A DNA stretch of 64,000 nucleotides. Origin: Nonomuraea polychroma. GTDB taxonomy: Bacteria > Actinomycetota > Actinomycetes > Streptosporangiales > Streptosporangiaceae. The position numbers and the translations under genes are program-made. Under the pieces are notes generated by a model. That model saw nothing but the letters and a program-made list of their open reading frames with translations, was not told the origin of the DNA and made no database searches. Below, piece after piece: positions 34,320-43,382 of this stretch. How positions within the stretch are numbered: the first letter of the stretch is position 1; each line of letters starts with the position of its first letter. The stretch spans positions 4,712,001-4,776,000 of the forward strand of contig NZ_SAUN01000001.1 of NCBI RefSeq assembly GCF_004011505.1, in the 5' to 3' direction.

Positions 34320-35033
34320 CTAACGGCACTGCGCCAGCATCGTCTTCTTGTCGGCGGCGGTGACCGGCATGTTGTACTTGAACGCCACCTGCGCGAAGCG
34401 GGTCACGTACGCACAGCGGATGCGCCGCTGCGGCGGCAACCAGCTCGCCGGCCCTGACGCGTCCTTCTCCTCGTTGGCGTCGCCGTCCACCGGCAGCAGG
34501 TTCAGCGGATCCTGGGCGAAGTCGAGCCGCTTGGACATCGGCCAGCGCGGCGCGCCCATGCGCCAGCCGTAGTTCAGCGGCACCACGTGGTCCACCTGCA
34601 CCTCGTCGGGGTTGTCCTTGTGCCAGTAGATGGTCCTGCCGGTGTAAGGGTCGTCCAGGGTCATCGACACGACCTCGCAGGAGGAGCCCTCCCGGTAGGT
34701 CACGTCGCGGCCGTCGCGGGCCAGCAGGTCGTCGCGGGTACGGCACCCGTTGCGCGCGTACGGCACGCCGGTCGCCGTGTCCGCCCAGTTCTCCCCGTAC
34801 CGGGTGCGGGCGTAGCCGGTGTTGGGGCCTAAGCCCTTCACGCGTAACCGCTGGATGACGTCGCGCGCTTTGGCCTTGTCGGCGTCGGAGACGATGGGTG
34901 CCAGGCCGGGCAGCGTACCGCTGACGTTGCTCAGCGGGCTGGCGGCGGTGGCCGGCGGGGTCTTGGTGGTGCCGACGAAGGAAGCGACGATGACGGCTCC
35001 CGCGAGAAGGGCGATGGCGTCCTTCGTGCTCAA
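34320..35033 (-). CDS. Secreted HNH nuclease (DUF1524-like)
   Basis: A 237-residue secreted protein with an N-terminal hydrophobic signal segment (residues 5-22) and an HNH/beta-beta-alpha-metal domain in the C-terminal half: V-D-H-V-V-P-L with D148-H149, then D-P-L-N-L-L around N178, then E-K at 189-190. This is the DUF1524/GmrSD-C subtype found in secreted actinobacterial nucleases. The start codon is TTG at 35031-35033 with GGAGG five bases upstream. A nutritional or competitive nuclease role is likely. Confidence 0.85.
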   Translation of the reverse strand: MSTKDAIALLAGAVIVASFVGTTKTPPATAASPLSNVSGTLPGLAPIVSDADKAKARDVIQRLRVKGLGPNTGYARTRYGENWADTATGVPYARNGCRTRDDLLARDGRDVTYREGSSCEVVSMTLDDPYTGRTIYWHKDNPDEVQVDHVVPLNYGWRMGAPRWPMSKRLDFAQDPLNLLPVDGDANEEKDASGPASWLPPQRRIRCAYVTRFAQVAFKYNMPVTAADKKTMLAQCR

Positions 35034-35222
35034 CCGGTCCTCCGTGACGCGCTTGCCAGTTGTCTAGAGAAATTCCCGGGTTCTACCGTTTTGACACGGG
35101 GAGGGTTATGTGACTGATCCTCTTGCACTGGCCGGTGCCGGCGGGGGCAACGGCCCGGTACGCGCGCTGTCGGCGGCCTGCCGCAGGCCCGGCTCTGACC
35201 CTGTTTCGTCCGCACGCATAAA

Positions 35223-35248
35223 GCCCGGAGGACGGACGCCCTCCGGGC
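35223..35248 (-). terminator. Rho-independent terminator of the sugar ABC operon
   Basis: Nine-base arms (35223-35231 and 35240-35248) form a GC hairpin followed on the minus strand by TTTAT. It lies 150 bp beyond the ATPase stop codon. The 35034-35398 interval otherwise holds no gene I can support. Confidence 0.6.
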
Positions 35249-35398
35249 CTCGGCGCGCCCCGGGTAATAATGGCCCGCTCAACAACACGCCGGACGCTTT
35301 TACAATGTAGATCAAAGGCTATCCCCCCAGCCTCTCGCGTCAGGCCTTTTCTACCTCCGAGCGCGTCTGGGGTATCGCCCTAAACCATCAAATTCCGG

Positions 35399-36154
35399 TC
35401 ATTGTCGTTTCAGCTCGTGCGCCAGTTCCTCCAGCTCCGCCCCGCCCGCCATGAGCGAGGTCAGCGCCTGCGGGGTGATGTCGGCCTTGGCGTACTCGCC
35501 CATGCTGGTCCCCCGGTTGAGCAGCAGGAACCGGTCCCCCACCGGATAGGCGTGATGCGGGTTGTGGGTGATGAACACCACGCCGAGCCCGCGGTCGCGG
35601 GCCCGGGCGACGTAGCGCAGCACCACGCCCGCCTGCTTGACGCCCAGCGCCGAGGTGGGCTCGTCGAGGATGAGCACGCGGGCGCCGAAGTGGACGGCCC
35701 TGGCGATGGCCACCGACTGGCGTTCCCCGCCGGACAGCGTGCCGACCGGCTGGTCGACGTCGCGGATGTCGATGCCCATCGCCTTCAGCTCCTCGCGGGC
35801 CACCCGGCGGGCCGTGGCCACGTCGAAGGCCAGGCCCTTGGTCGGCTCGGAGCCGAGGAAGAAGTTACGCCAGACCGACATGAGGGGGATCATCGCCAGG
35901 TCCTGGTAGACGGTGGCGATGCCGCGGTCGAGCGCGTCACGCGGGCTGGAGAAGCGCACCTCCGCGCCGTCCACCAGCAGGGTGCCCGTGTCATGCTGGT
36001 GCACCCCGGCGAGGATCTTGATGAGGGTGGACTTGCCCGCGCCGTTGTCGCCGAGCACGCAGGTGACCTGCCCGGCCGCCACGCCCATCGACACGTCGCG
36101 CAGCGCCAGCACCGAGCCGAACGTCTTGCCGATGTCCCGGGTCTCGAGGATCAA
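35399..36154 (-). CDS. Sugar ABC importer ATP-binding protein
   Basis: A 251-residue single ATPase domain, half the length of RbsA/XylG-type fused proteins. It has Walker A G-D-N-G-A-G-K-S-T, signature L-S-G-G-E-R-Q, Walker B L-I-L-D-E-P-T and an H-loop T-H-N. The start codon is TTG at 36152-36154, overlapping the permease stop as TTGA, with GGAGG upstream. It energises the importer encoded by the two genes before it. Confidence 0.9.
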   Translation of the reverse strand: MILETRDIGKTFGSVLALRDVSMGVAAGQVTCVLGDNGAGKSTLIKILAGVHQHDTGTLLVDGAEVRFSSPRDALDRGIATVYQDLAMIPLMSVWRNFFLGSEPTKGLAFDVATARRVAREELKAMGIDIRDVDQPVGTLSGGERQSVAIARAVHFGARVLILDEPTSALGVKQAGVVLRYVARARDRGLGVVFITHNPHHAYPVGDRFLLLNRGTSMGEYAKADITPQALTSLMAGGAELEELAHELKRQ

Positions 36155-37182
36155 TGCCGCACCTCCTCGGCGTAGCGGCGGACCAGGCGGTTGGCCAGCG
36201 TCGCCAGCAGCAACATCCCGCCCAGGAAGAACGTGAACCAGTCGGCGTCCCAGCCCAGGAACACGATGCCCTTGTCGGCCATGCCGAAGATGACCGCGCC
36301 GATGGCGGCCCCGATGGCCGAGCCGTAGCCGCCGGTGAGCAGGCAGCCGCCGATCACGGCCGCGATGATGTAGATGAACTCCTGACCGATGCCGATGTTG
36401 GCCTGGACCGAGGTGTAGCGCAGCGCCAGGATCGAGCCGACCAGCCAGGCCGCGAACGCCGTCGTCATGAACAACGCGATCTTCGTACGGGCGGCCGGCA
36501 CGCCGACCGCGCGCGCCGCCTGCTCGTTGCCGCCCACCGCGAAGATCCAGTTGCCGGCCTTGGAACGCATGAGCACCCAGGTGGCCGCCGCGGTGACCAG
36601 GATCCACCACACGATCGCCACCCGGAACGACGTACCGCCGAGCTGGATCGTCCCGGCGAAGATCGCGTTCGCGCCCTCGAACCCGTCGGCCCGGCGCAGG
36701 CCGCTGACCTGCACGGTCCCGGTGATGGCCTTGGTCACGCCCAGGTTCACGCCCTGCAGCATGAGGAACGTGCCCAGCGTGACGATGAAGCTGGGCAGCT
36801 TGGTCCGCGTCACGACCAGCCCGTTGGCGAAGCCCACGGCCAGCGCCACGACCAGGCCCACGAGCATGGCGAGCCACACATCGAACCCGAAGCGGGTGGC
36901 GAGGGTGACCAGGATCAGGCCGCTCGTGCCGGTCAGCACGCCCGCCGACAGGTCGAACTCGCCGCCGATCATCAGCAGGGCGACCGCGACCGCCATGATG
37001 CCGAGCGTGGCGGCCGGGTCGAGCCAGTTCGCGATCCCGGCCGGCGACCGGAACACCGGCGACTGGACGGCGAAGAACACGAACACCACGACCATGCCGA
37101 CGACCGCGCCCAGCTCGGGCCGGATCAGCAGGCGCCGGGCCAGGCCGACGCGGGCGATCCGCTCATCGGCCGTGACCGTCAT
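36151..37182 (-). CDS. Sugar ABC importer permease (RbsC/XylH-like)
   Basis: A 343-residue permease with about ten hydrophobic helices. It carries the CUT2 signatures G-G-E-F-D-L-S-A-G in helix 3 and the G-N-E-x-A-A-R-x-x-G-V cytoplasmic coupling loop. The ATG at 37180-37182 overlaps the binding-protein stop (ATGA). Confidence 0.91.
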   Translation of the reverse strand: MTVTADERIARVGLARRLLIRPELGAVVGMVVVFVFFAVQSPVFRSPAGIANWLDPAATLGIMAVAVALLMIGGEFDLSAGVLTGTSGLILVTLATRFGFDVWLAMLVGLVVALAVGFANGLVVTRTKLPSFIVTLGTFLMLQGVNLGVTKAITGTVQVSGLRRADGFEGANAIFAGTIQLGGTSFRVAIVWWILVTAAATWVLMRSKAGNWIFAVGGNEQAARAVGVPAARTKIALFMTTAFAAWLVGSILALRYTSVQANIGIGQEFIYIIAAVIGGCLLTGGYGSAIGAAIGAVIFGMADKGIVFLGWDADWFTFFLGGMLLLATLANRLVRRYAEEVRH

Positions 37183-38156
37183 CGGGTGCCGGCCTCGGCC
37201 AGCTTGGCCACCTGCTCGGCGTTGTCCTCGGTCACGAACCCGGGCCCGGTGTTGACGGGCAGGCCGCCGCCGACGGTGTTGAGGTTGGCCTTGTACAGGG
37301 TGAGGAACGTGATCGGCAGGTAGCCCTGCAGGTACTGCTGCTGGTCCACGGCGAACAGGACCTCGTCCGCCTTGATCGCGTCCACGACGTCCGCCGACAG
37401 GTCGAACGTCGCCAGCTTGGCCTGCGATCCCGAGTCCTTGATCGCGTCCCTGGCGGCGATCGCGATGGCCGGGTTGAGCGACAATACGCCGTTGACCTGC
37501 TGGTCCGACTGGAGCTTGGCGGTGACCTTGGACGTCACGTCGGCCAGGTTGCTGACGTCCACCTGCAGCCGCTCGACGGTCCCGCCGAGGATCTCCTCGG
37601 CGCCCTTGCAGCGCTGGTCGAGGCCGACGTTGCCGGCCTCGTGGATGACGCACAGCAGCTTGGTGACGCCGGCGGCCTTGAGCTGCTCACCCGCGCCGCG
37701 CCCGGCCACGTCCTCCGACTGGCCGACGTGCGTCAGGGCGCCGAACGCCTTGGAGGAGTCGGCTCCGGAGTTGATGGTCACCACCGGGATCTTGGCGGTG
37801 ACGGCCTTGCCGATGGCCTCCTTCAACGCGTCGGGGTTGGCCATGGAGACCACGATGCCGTCCACCTTCTCGGAGACGGCCTGGTCGATGAGCTGGGACT
37901 GCTTGGCGGGGTCGCCGTCGCCCTGGTAGGTGACGCGCACCCCGTACTGCTTGCCCGCGGCCTCGGCGCCGTTCTTGACCACGTCCCAGAAGGAGTCGCC
38001 GGGCGCCCCGTGGGTGATGACGGCGAACCGGCCGCCACCTGCCTGGGGGGCTGCGGATGACGCGGGTGGGGCGCTCTGCGCGGTCTGTCCTCCGGAGGAG
38101 CAGCCGGTCACGACGAGGGCGCCGAACAGGGCCAGCACGATCGGGGTACGTCTCAT
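37179..38156 (-). CDS. Sugar ABC importer substrate-binding lipoprotein
   Basis: A 325-residue periplasmic-binding-protein-like lipoprotein with lipobox V-T-G-C (C19), then a peripla_BP_4 fold (G-A-P-G-D-S-F-W, G-D-P-A-K-Q, V-S-M-A-N-P-D). It is first in the operon. The family binds ribose, xylose, inositol or related sugars. The divergent phytase suggests myo-inositol as one candidate ligand, which is an inference. Confidence 0.9.
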   Translation of the reverse strand: MRRTPIVLALFGALVVTGCSSGGQTAQSAPPASSAAPQAGGGRFAVITHGAPGDSFWDVVKNGAEAAGKQYGVRVTYQGDGDPAKQSQLIDQAVSEKVDGIVVSMANPDALKEAIGKAVTAKIPVVTINSGADSSKAFGALTHVGQSEDVAGRGAGEQLKAAGVTKLLCVIHEAGNVGLDQRCKGAEEILGGTVERLQVDVSNLADVTSKVTAKLQSDQQVNGVLSLNPAIAIAARDAIKDSGSQAKLATFDLSADVVDAIKADEVLFAVDQQQYLQGYLPITFLTLYKANLNTVGGGLPVNTGPGFVTEDNAEQVAKLAEAGTR

Positions 38157-38199
38157 AGGACACCTCCAAGACCAACGGGCTTGGCCTGGTTGTACCTCA

Positions 38200-38222
38200 A
38201 TGTCAACTCTTTGTATAGACAT
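38200..38222. promoter_or_regulatory. Candidate operator between ABC importer and phytase
   Basis: ATGTC (38200-38204) and GACAT (38218-38222) form an outer dyad. Within it TGT-4-ACA at 38212-38221 (core GTATAGAC) resembles HutC-type GntR boxes. It is AT-rich against the local background and lies 44 bp from the binding-protein start and 58 bp from the phytase start. Confidence 0.4.
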
Positions 38223-38279
38223 AAGGACGAACACCGACACCCTTCGTTCACACGAGGCGGCGACCGTACGGAGGTGCTT

Positions 38280-39509
38280 GTGCGCCCACTCTTCGCCACA
38301 GTCCTGTTGCTGCTCACCCCCCTCTCCCCCGGCGTCGCGACCGTCACGGCCGCCGCCGAGACCCCGCCCCTGTACGACGACGAAGCCGGCGGCCACGCCA
38401 ACGGCGACGACCCGGCGATCTGGGTGCACCCCACGCGCCCCGGCAAGAGCGTCGTGATCGCCACCGCCAAGGAAGGCGGCCTGTACGCCTACTCCCTGTC
38501 CGGCGCCCAGCTCCAGCACGTGCCCGCCCAGCCGCCTCCCGGCCCCGGTCACGAGCCGGGCCGGCTCAACAACGTCGACCTCGTCCACCGCTTCCGCCTG
38601 TCCACGGGCGCGAAGGTGGACCTGGCCGTCGCCTCCGACCGGGGCCGCGATCACCTGCGCGTGTACGCCGTCGACCCGGCCAAGGCGGCCGCCGGGCAGC
38701 CACCGCTGACCGACGTCACCGACCCCGCGGTGCCGTTCGTCTTCAACAGCACCCAGGAGGAGGTCGACGCGGCCGAGACCGTCTACGGCCTGGCCGTCCA
38801 TGGCACCCAGGTGCTGGTCAGCCGCCGCCACGAGACCAGGCTCGGCCTGCTGGACCTGGTCGCCGCGCCCGGCGGCAAGGTCACCTACCGGAAGGTCCGC
38901 ACCCTCGACCTCCCGTCGAGCTTCGCCCTTCCCGACGGCTCCACCTGGGCGCCGTGCCTGGAGCCGGGCGAGCTCCCGCAGGCCGAGGGCATGGTCGTGG
39001 ACCGCGGTGTGCTCTACGCCGCGCAGGAGGACGTCGGCATCTGGCGCCTGCGGGCGGACCTGACCGGCCGTCCGGTCCTGATGGACCGCGTCAAGGAGTA
39101 CGGCAGGCAGGACACCTACGACCCGGCGACCGAGGAGTGCGTGCCCGGCCAGGACCGCGGCTTCGGCGGCGAGCATCTGGCGGCCGACGCCGAGGGCCTG
39201 ACCGTGTACGAGACCGGCCGCGACAGCGGCTACCTGCTGGCCTCCAGCCAGGGCGACGACACCTTCGCCGTCTACGACCGCGCCGGCCGCAACACCTACC
39301 TCGGCCAGTTCAGGGTCGGCCCGGGCGACCGCGCCGACGGCGCCGAGGCCAGCGACGGCGCGATGGCCACCAGCGCCCCGCTCGGCCACGCCTACCCCGA
39401 GGGCCTGCTGGTGGTGCACGATGGCGCCGACAGCCCGCCGGACGGCGACCGTGAGGTCACCAACTTCAAGTTCGTGGACTGGCGGAAGGTGGCCCGTTCC
39501 TTCAAATAG
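38280..39509 (+). CDS. Secreted beta-propeller phytase (3-phytase)
   Basis: A 409-residue secreted phytase that releases phosphate from phytate. The signal peptide is about residues 1-33. The beta-propeller motifs A-N-G-D-D-P-A-I-W-V-H-P at the start, A-E-G-M-V-V-D and A-D-A-E-G-L-T in the middle and E-G-L-L-V-V-H-D near the end match BPP family calcium-binding and active-site loops. The GTG at 38280 has GGAGG five bases before it and is preferred over a GTG two codons upstream. It is divergent from the sugar ABC operon. Confidence 0.9.
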   Translation: MRPLFATVLLLLTPLSPGVATVTAAAETPPLYDDEAGGHANGDDPAIWVHPTRPGKSVVIATAKEGGLYAYSLSGAQLQHVPAQPPPGPGHEPGRLNNVDLVHRFRLSTGAKVDLAVASDRGRDHLRVYAVDPAKAAAGQPPLTDVTDPAVPFVFNSTQEEVDAAETVYGLAVHGTQVLVSRRHETRLGLLDLVAAPGGKVTYRKVRTLDLPSSFALPDGSTWAPCLEPGELPQAEGMVVDRGVLYAAQEDVGIWRLRADLTGRPVLMDRVKEYGRQDTYDPATEECVPGQDRGFGGEHLAADAEGLTVYETGRDSGYLLASSQGDDTFAVYDRAGRNTYLGQFRVGPGDRADGAEASDGAMATSAPLGHAYPEGLLVVHDGADSPPDGDREVTNFKFVDWRKVARSFK

Positions 39510-39784
39510 CAGAACAGACCCTTAAGTTCCGGCAGCATTGCAGCGTTGAGCTGCACGTTCCTCACCAGTCCGAAGACACGGGCGGGGCTGAACACCGGCT
39601 TTCGCGTCCGTCAACGGCGAAAGCCGCTCTGCCTCGCCCCACCTCACGTGAGCTGCGATTGTTCGAGCTTCCCTAATGCCGCTGGCAACCTACCGACCAC
39701 GTGGGAGACCGAAGGGAGACCACGAGTTCGAGACGGTCCTCCGGCAGACACGGTCACCAAGCGATCGCACGTCCATTGATCTCT
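39510..39784. other. Non-coding stretch at the start of the accessory region
   Basis: No gene, clear repeat or RNA was seen between the phytase stop and the recombinase remnant. GC content drops visibly here, marking the boundary between core-like DNA and the debris region. Confidence 0.4.
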
Positions 39785-40249
39785 CTAGTGACGGTCGGAA
39801 CCTACGCCACGAAGACCGTTTGTCCTGAACGACTCCCCCACCGTGACCGTCCGAGGCACCAAAGCAGCGCTGGCTTCGGCTGCCGCCCGCGCCACATCAG
39901 GCAAAACCGCCGTGTATAGATCAGCAGTGATCGAAATGCTCGAATGCCGTAGCATCGTCGACGTCGTCTTCATGTCGTTCCCGGCCGCCAGTGACAGCGT
40001 GGCCGCACCATGCCGGAGATCATGCAGTCGGATTGGCGGCAGGTCGGCCCAGAGCGTCAGCCGCTCAAAGTGCGTACTGACCCAGTCGGGCGTCAAATCG
40101 CGGCCGTCCTCACGCGTGAAGATCCGGCCTGTGTCCGTCCAAGCCGAGCCCCACACCGGCCGACTCATGGCAGTGGTCGTGGAGCTTGACGTGGGCGCTG
40201 CGGGCCAGCCTGCCGAAGAAGACCATGGGACAGGAGCCCAGGGCCGCAT
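39785..40249 (-). pseudogene. C-terminal fragment of a tyrosine recombinase/integrase
   Basis: The frame reads the catalytic C-terminus of a phage-type integrase: H-D-L-R-H-G-A-A-T-L-S (catalytic H and R), L-R-H-S-S-I-S-I-T-A-D-L-Y (H and nucleophile Y), then an Ala-rich tail. The N-terminal core-binding domain and the first catalytic arginine are missing. Sequence before about residue 30 is not integrase-like. Confidence 0.75.
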
Positions 40250-40558
40250 TTGCTCGTATGCGGATGTTGCGTCTTACGCCCACCATCGTGACCCTTTGTC
40301 AGCCCTGGTGGATTGCATTCGGGTAGACGATCGGCGCATCTTGGTCGTCTCGCGCGATGGCCTGGGAGCTTCAAATTCCGCCGGTTTCCTCTGATCCTGT
40401 AGAGCACGGTGCGGGATCGTGACAGTCGGCTCGCTGCGGACCCCCGGCCGTGCGACGCAAGCTGAGGAGCCGAATAGGGAATATGCCTGATGCCGCTGAT
40501 CCCGCCCTGTTGGAAGGGTCTGCCTGTTATCGGCATGGACGTTGACAGGAGTCGGTGA
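40250..40558. other. Non-coding stretch
   Basis: No supported gene is present between the integrase fragment and the multicopper oxidase start. All frames here look like shadows. Confidence 0.35.
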
Positions 40559-40829
40559 ATGCGGCGGCGGAAGTTCTTGAAGGCAGGGTTGGCGAGCGTG
40601 TCGGCGCTGGCCGTCGCGGGTGGCGGCGGATTCGGCTGGGCCTGGCTATCGTCCACTACGGGCAACGTGGATGAGCTGGCGTTCGATCTGCCGTTACGGA
40701 TCCCGCCGCTGCTGGAGGGCGGCTCGTTCGACCTGCGGCTCCAAGCGGGCGTCAGCGAACTGCGTCCGGGCACGAAGACCGGCACCTGGGGCGTCAACGG
40801 ACCCCATCTCGGACCGACGCTGCGCATGC
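40559..40829 (+). pseudogene. N-terminal fragment of a multicopper oxidase
   Basis: The ATG at 40559 with AGGAG upstream opens a twin-arginine-like signal (M-R-R-R-K-F-L-K-A-G-L-A) and the first strands of a multicopper oxidase, including L-R-P-G, T-W-G-V-N-G and L-G-P-T-L-R-M-R. Similarity ends there, before any copper-binding H-x-H motif. The frame continues into unrelated out-of-frame sequence. Confidence 0.65.
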
Positions 40830-41741
40830 GTGCGCGACCTGGACGGGCAGGTGCAGGTCGAGCTGGAGCGGGCCGATATCGAACCGCTCCTTGCGACGGG
40901 CTGGACTCCTCCCGAGCGCTTCCGCGCCACGGCGGCCGACGGGGTTACCAACGTCTACGGAGTGCTGTACCGGCCGCACGACTTCGACCCCGGCCGCAGC
41001 TACCCGGTCATAGACCACCTCTATCCAGGCCCGCAGAGCACGCGCGTCTCCCCTGCCTTCGACCCCGGCATGCTCGGCCGCGAAGCCGAGGTGCTGGCGG
41101 CGCTCGGCTTCGTCGTCGTTGCCGTCGACGGGCGCGGCACGCCCGGCCGCGACAAGGCCTTCCACGACGCCTCCTACGGCAACTACGCCTCCGCCGGCGG
41201 CATCGCCGACCACGTCGCCGCCCTGCGGCAACTCGCCGCGACCCGCCCCTGGATGGACCTCGGACGAGTCGGGGCCACCGGCCACTCCGGCGGCGGATTT
41301 GCCACCGTCCGCGCCATGCTCGCCTGCCCCGAGGTTTACCGGGTCGGGGTCGCCGAGTCGGGCAACCACGACAACCGCCTCTTCCATCTGCAGTTCGCCG
41401 AGGCGTACGACGGTCTGGACCCCGCGGCCTGGGCCCGATCGTCGAACGTGGATCTGGCTGACAGGCTCGAAGGAAAACTGCTGCTCATCCACGGAGGGGT
41501 GGACGACGTCGTGCACGTCCACCACTCCATGCGGTTGGCCGAGCGGCTCATCACCGCCGACAAGGACGTCGAGCTCCTCGTCGTTCCCGGCGCCGAGCAC
41601 TTCTTCGTCGGCTACGAGCATCACGTCTACCGGCGCAAGTGGGACTTCCTCGTCCGCAACCTCATGGGGATCGAACCGCCGGAGCACCGCCTCACCCCGG
41701 CCGTTCTCAGCATGGACCTGATCATCAGCCTGTTCAGCTGA
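40830..41741 (+). pseudogene. C-terminal part of an S9 prolyl oligopeptidase (DPP IV-like)
   Basis: From about 40830 the next frame reads the last 300 or so residues of an S9 family peptidase: V-R-D-L-D-G-Q-V-Q-V, Y-R-P-H-D-F-D-P, the nucleophile in G-H-S-G-G-G, then an aspartate in G-G-V-D-D and histidine in G-A-E-H-F-F. The N-terminal beta-propeller is missing, and the fragment is out of frame with the multicopper oxidase signal sequence upstream. A GTG at 40830 could in principle start a catalytic-domain-only protein, but no ribosome site is evident. Confidence 0.7.
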
Positions 41742-41755
41742 CCGGCCGGGCGAGC

Positions 41756-41893
41756 TCGGCGACGCCGTGGCCGGGACCAGACCAGCCCGCCTGGGCAGCT
41801 CTCATGATCAAGAAGCGGCGCAAGACCCTCGTAGTCTGCCGCGCCTGCCATGAGGCCATCCACCACGGGCAACCCGCCGCGAACGCGGCATAG
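41756..41893 (+). pseudogene. C-terminal HNH tail of a group II intron-encoded protein
   Basis: The frame ends with R-R-K-T-L-V-V-C-R-A-C-H-E-A-I-H-H-G, the C-terminal HNH-like endonuclease tail found in group II intron reverse transcriptases. The RT and maturase parts are absent. An intron domain V follows within 10 bp, so this is the 3' end of an intron copy. Confidence 0.65.
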
Positions 41894-41902
41894 ATCGCTG
41901 GA

Positions 41903-41936
41903 GAGCCACGTGTTGGGAAACCAGCCCGCGTGGTTC
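41903..41936 (+). ncRNA. Group II intron domain V (relic 1)
   Basis: A 34-nt hairpin starting GAGCCACGTG and ending GCGTGGTTC, with a GAAA-type loop and the 2-nt bulge on the 3' strand, is the expected domain V of a group II intron. It follows the intron-encoded protein tail as in intact introns. The upstream 5' part of the intron is missing. Confidence 0.65.
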
Positions 41937-42056
41937 GGAGGGAGGCCGCGCCGGAAAAGGACTGAACACCAGGCACCTCGCCGCTCGGCCCACCCTGTTC
42001 AATCGTGTTTTCGAGCGGGACAGGCTTCCAGGTATGACTTGCGAGCGAGTCAATTA

Positions 42057-42072
42057 ATCTTTATATATAGAT
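42057..42072 (+). promoter_or_regulatory. AT-rich dyad and -10 region of the PadR gene
   Basis: ATCT and AGAT arms enclose TTATATAT in a 16-bp AT-rich dyad whose TATATA would be the -10 box. It ends 3 bp before the PadR ATG, so the transcript may be leaderless and repressed by PadR itself. Confidence 0.45.
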
Positions 42073-42075
42073 CGC

Positions 42076-42471
42076 ATGAGTCGAAGATCTATGCAGGAAC
42101 CGACGTTCCTGATCCTTACAGCGCTCGCCGCTGGGCCCCAGCACGGCTACGGCATCATCACGGACGTTGTGCAGATCTCGGGTGAACGGGTACGACTGCA
42201 AGCCGGCACGCTGTACGCCGCGCTCGACCGCCTCCAGGGCGAGGGGCTGGTCGCGACCGACCGCGAGGAGGTCGTCGACGGCCGCGCGCGGCGTTACTAC
42301 CGTCTCACCTCAGAGGGCGAAGCCCGGCTGGCCACAGAAGCGGAGCACCTGCGTCGCAACGCCGACACCGCCACCTCTCGCCTGCGCACCAGACTCCGCC
42401 CGGCGTTCAGCATCAAACCGGCGGCGTCTCGGGAAGCGGGCCTCGCCATGGTCTTCAGGAGCGCCACGTGA
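42076..42471 (+). CDS. PadR family transcriptional regulator
   Basis: A 131-residue PadR repressor with the winged-helix signature P-T-F-L-I-L-T-A-L-A-A-G-P-Q-H-G-Y-G-I (residues 9-27), then L-Q-A-G-T-L-Y-A-A-L-D-R-L and R-R-Y-Y-R-L-T. It lacks the long C-terminal helix domain, as in the short PadR-s2 type. An internal ATG at 42091 also fits the usual N-terminus. Its stop overlaps the next gene's GTG, and PadR-s2 regulators are often co-encoded with the membrane protein they control. Confidence 0.9.
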   Translation: MSRRSMQEPTFLILTALAAGPQHGYGIITDVVQISGERVRLQAGTLYAALDRLQGEGLVATDREEVVDGRARRYYRLTSEGEARLATEAEHLRRNADTATSRLRTRLRPAFSIKPAASREAGLAMVFRSAT

Positions 42472-43382
42472 ACTTGGAGGATCGTTACCGGCGGTTACTG
42501 GCGTGGTATCCGAAGGAGCACCGAGCGTCGCACGAAGAGGAAATGGTCGCGGTGCTCCTCGCGGCAGCCACGCCCGGCCGAGACCGGCCGAGTGCCCGCG
42601 AGACCTTCGACCTGCTGCGAGGAGCCTTCGCCATCCGGTTGCACCGTGCCGTGGGGCCCGTCTCCCGCCGGCACTGGCATGCCGCCTTCAACCTTGCGGC
42701 GCTTCTCGCACCGATCTGGCTGCTCATCCTCGACCTCGGTCGGGCCACCGCCTACGCCGGGCATGCGCTGCGATCCGCGAACAACGGCCCGGAAATGGCG
42801 TTGAAGACGCTCGCCATGGCCCTGCCTTACGGGGTCATCGCCTTCCTGGCATGGCGGAACTCGCGAAAGGTCGCGGCCGCCGTGGCATGGGGCTGGACCG
42901 TGCTGTACGCCGGGCTCGTCGCCAGCCCGCCCGATCTTGGCCTTTCTCCCATCCACGTGGTGTGGAACGGAAGCACGGGATTCGCAAGCGTCGTGCGGTT
43001 CGTTCTGCCCGCCTGCCTGGCCGCCGTGATGCTGACGTTCACTCCGTCATCCGGTCCCGCTCCGTTGGGAACCCGGCGGTTGGTCGGATGGACCGCCGTC
43101 TTACTCGCCAGCGTCGTGGCGCTTCAGATTCCCTTGCCAGCGGCAAGTTACCTCCCGCTTCTCGTGCTCGCGGTGGCGGCGGTAGTGGCAGTGTGCTCCC
43201 CCGTGGGGCGGCGGGCGGTGTTCATTGTGTTGCCGCTCATGGGCGTCACCCTCGGCTGGCTGCGCTGGGTGGAGGAGCCGGCGAACCTTCCGGTGGTGGC
43301 TGCGCTCTCGATGGCGGTGTTGACAGTCACGGCGTGGCTGGCCAGAACCGGCACCACCGCCTCTAGTCCGGCAAACGTCTAA
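42468..43382 (+). CDS. Membrane protein co-encoded with PadR
   Basis: A 304-residue membrane protein. Residues 1-65 form a soluble R-Y-R-R-L-L-A-W-Y-P-x-x-H-R domain typical of actinobacterial PadR partner proteins. About seven hydrophobic helices follow. The GTG at 42468 overlaps the padR stop (GTGA). The function is unknown; its homologues typically sit directly behind PadR. Confidence 0.78.
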   Translation: MNLEDRYRRLLAWYPKEHRASHEEEMVAVLLAAATPGRDRPSARETFDLLRGAFAIRLHRAVGPVSRRHWHAAFNLAALLAPIWLLILDLGRATAYAGHALRSANNGPEMALKTLAMALPYGVIAFLAWRNSRKVAAAVAWGWTVLYAGLVASPPDLGLSPIHVVWNGSTGFASVVRFVLPACLAAVMLTFTPSSGPAPLGTRRLVGWTAVLLASVVALQIPLPAASYLPLLVLAVAAVVAVCSPVGRRAVFIVLPLMGVTLGWLRWVEEPANLPVVAALSMAVLTVTAWLARTGTTASSPANV

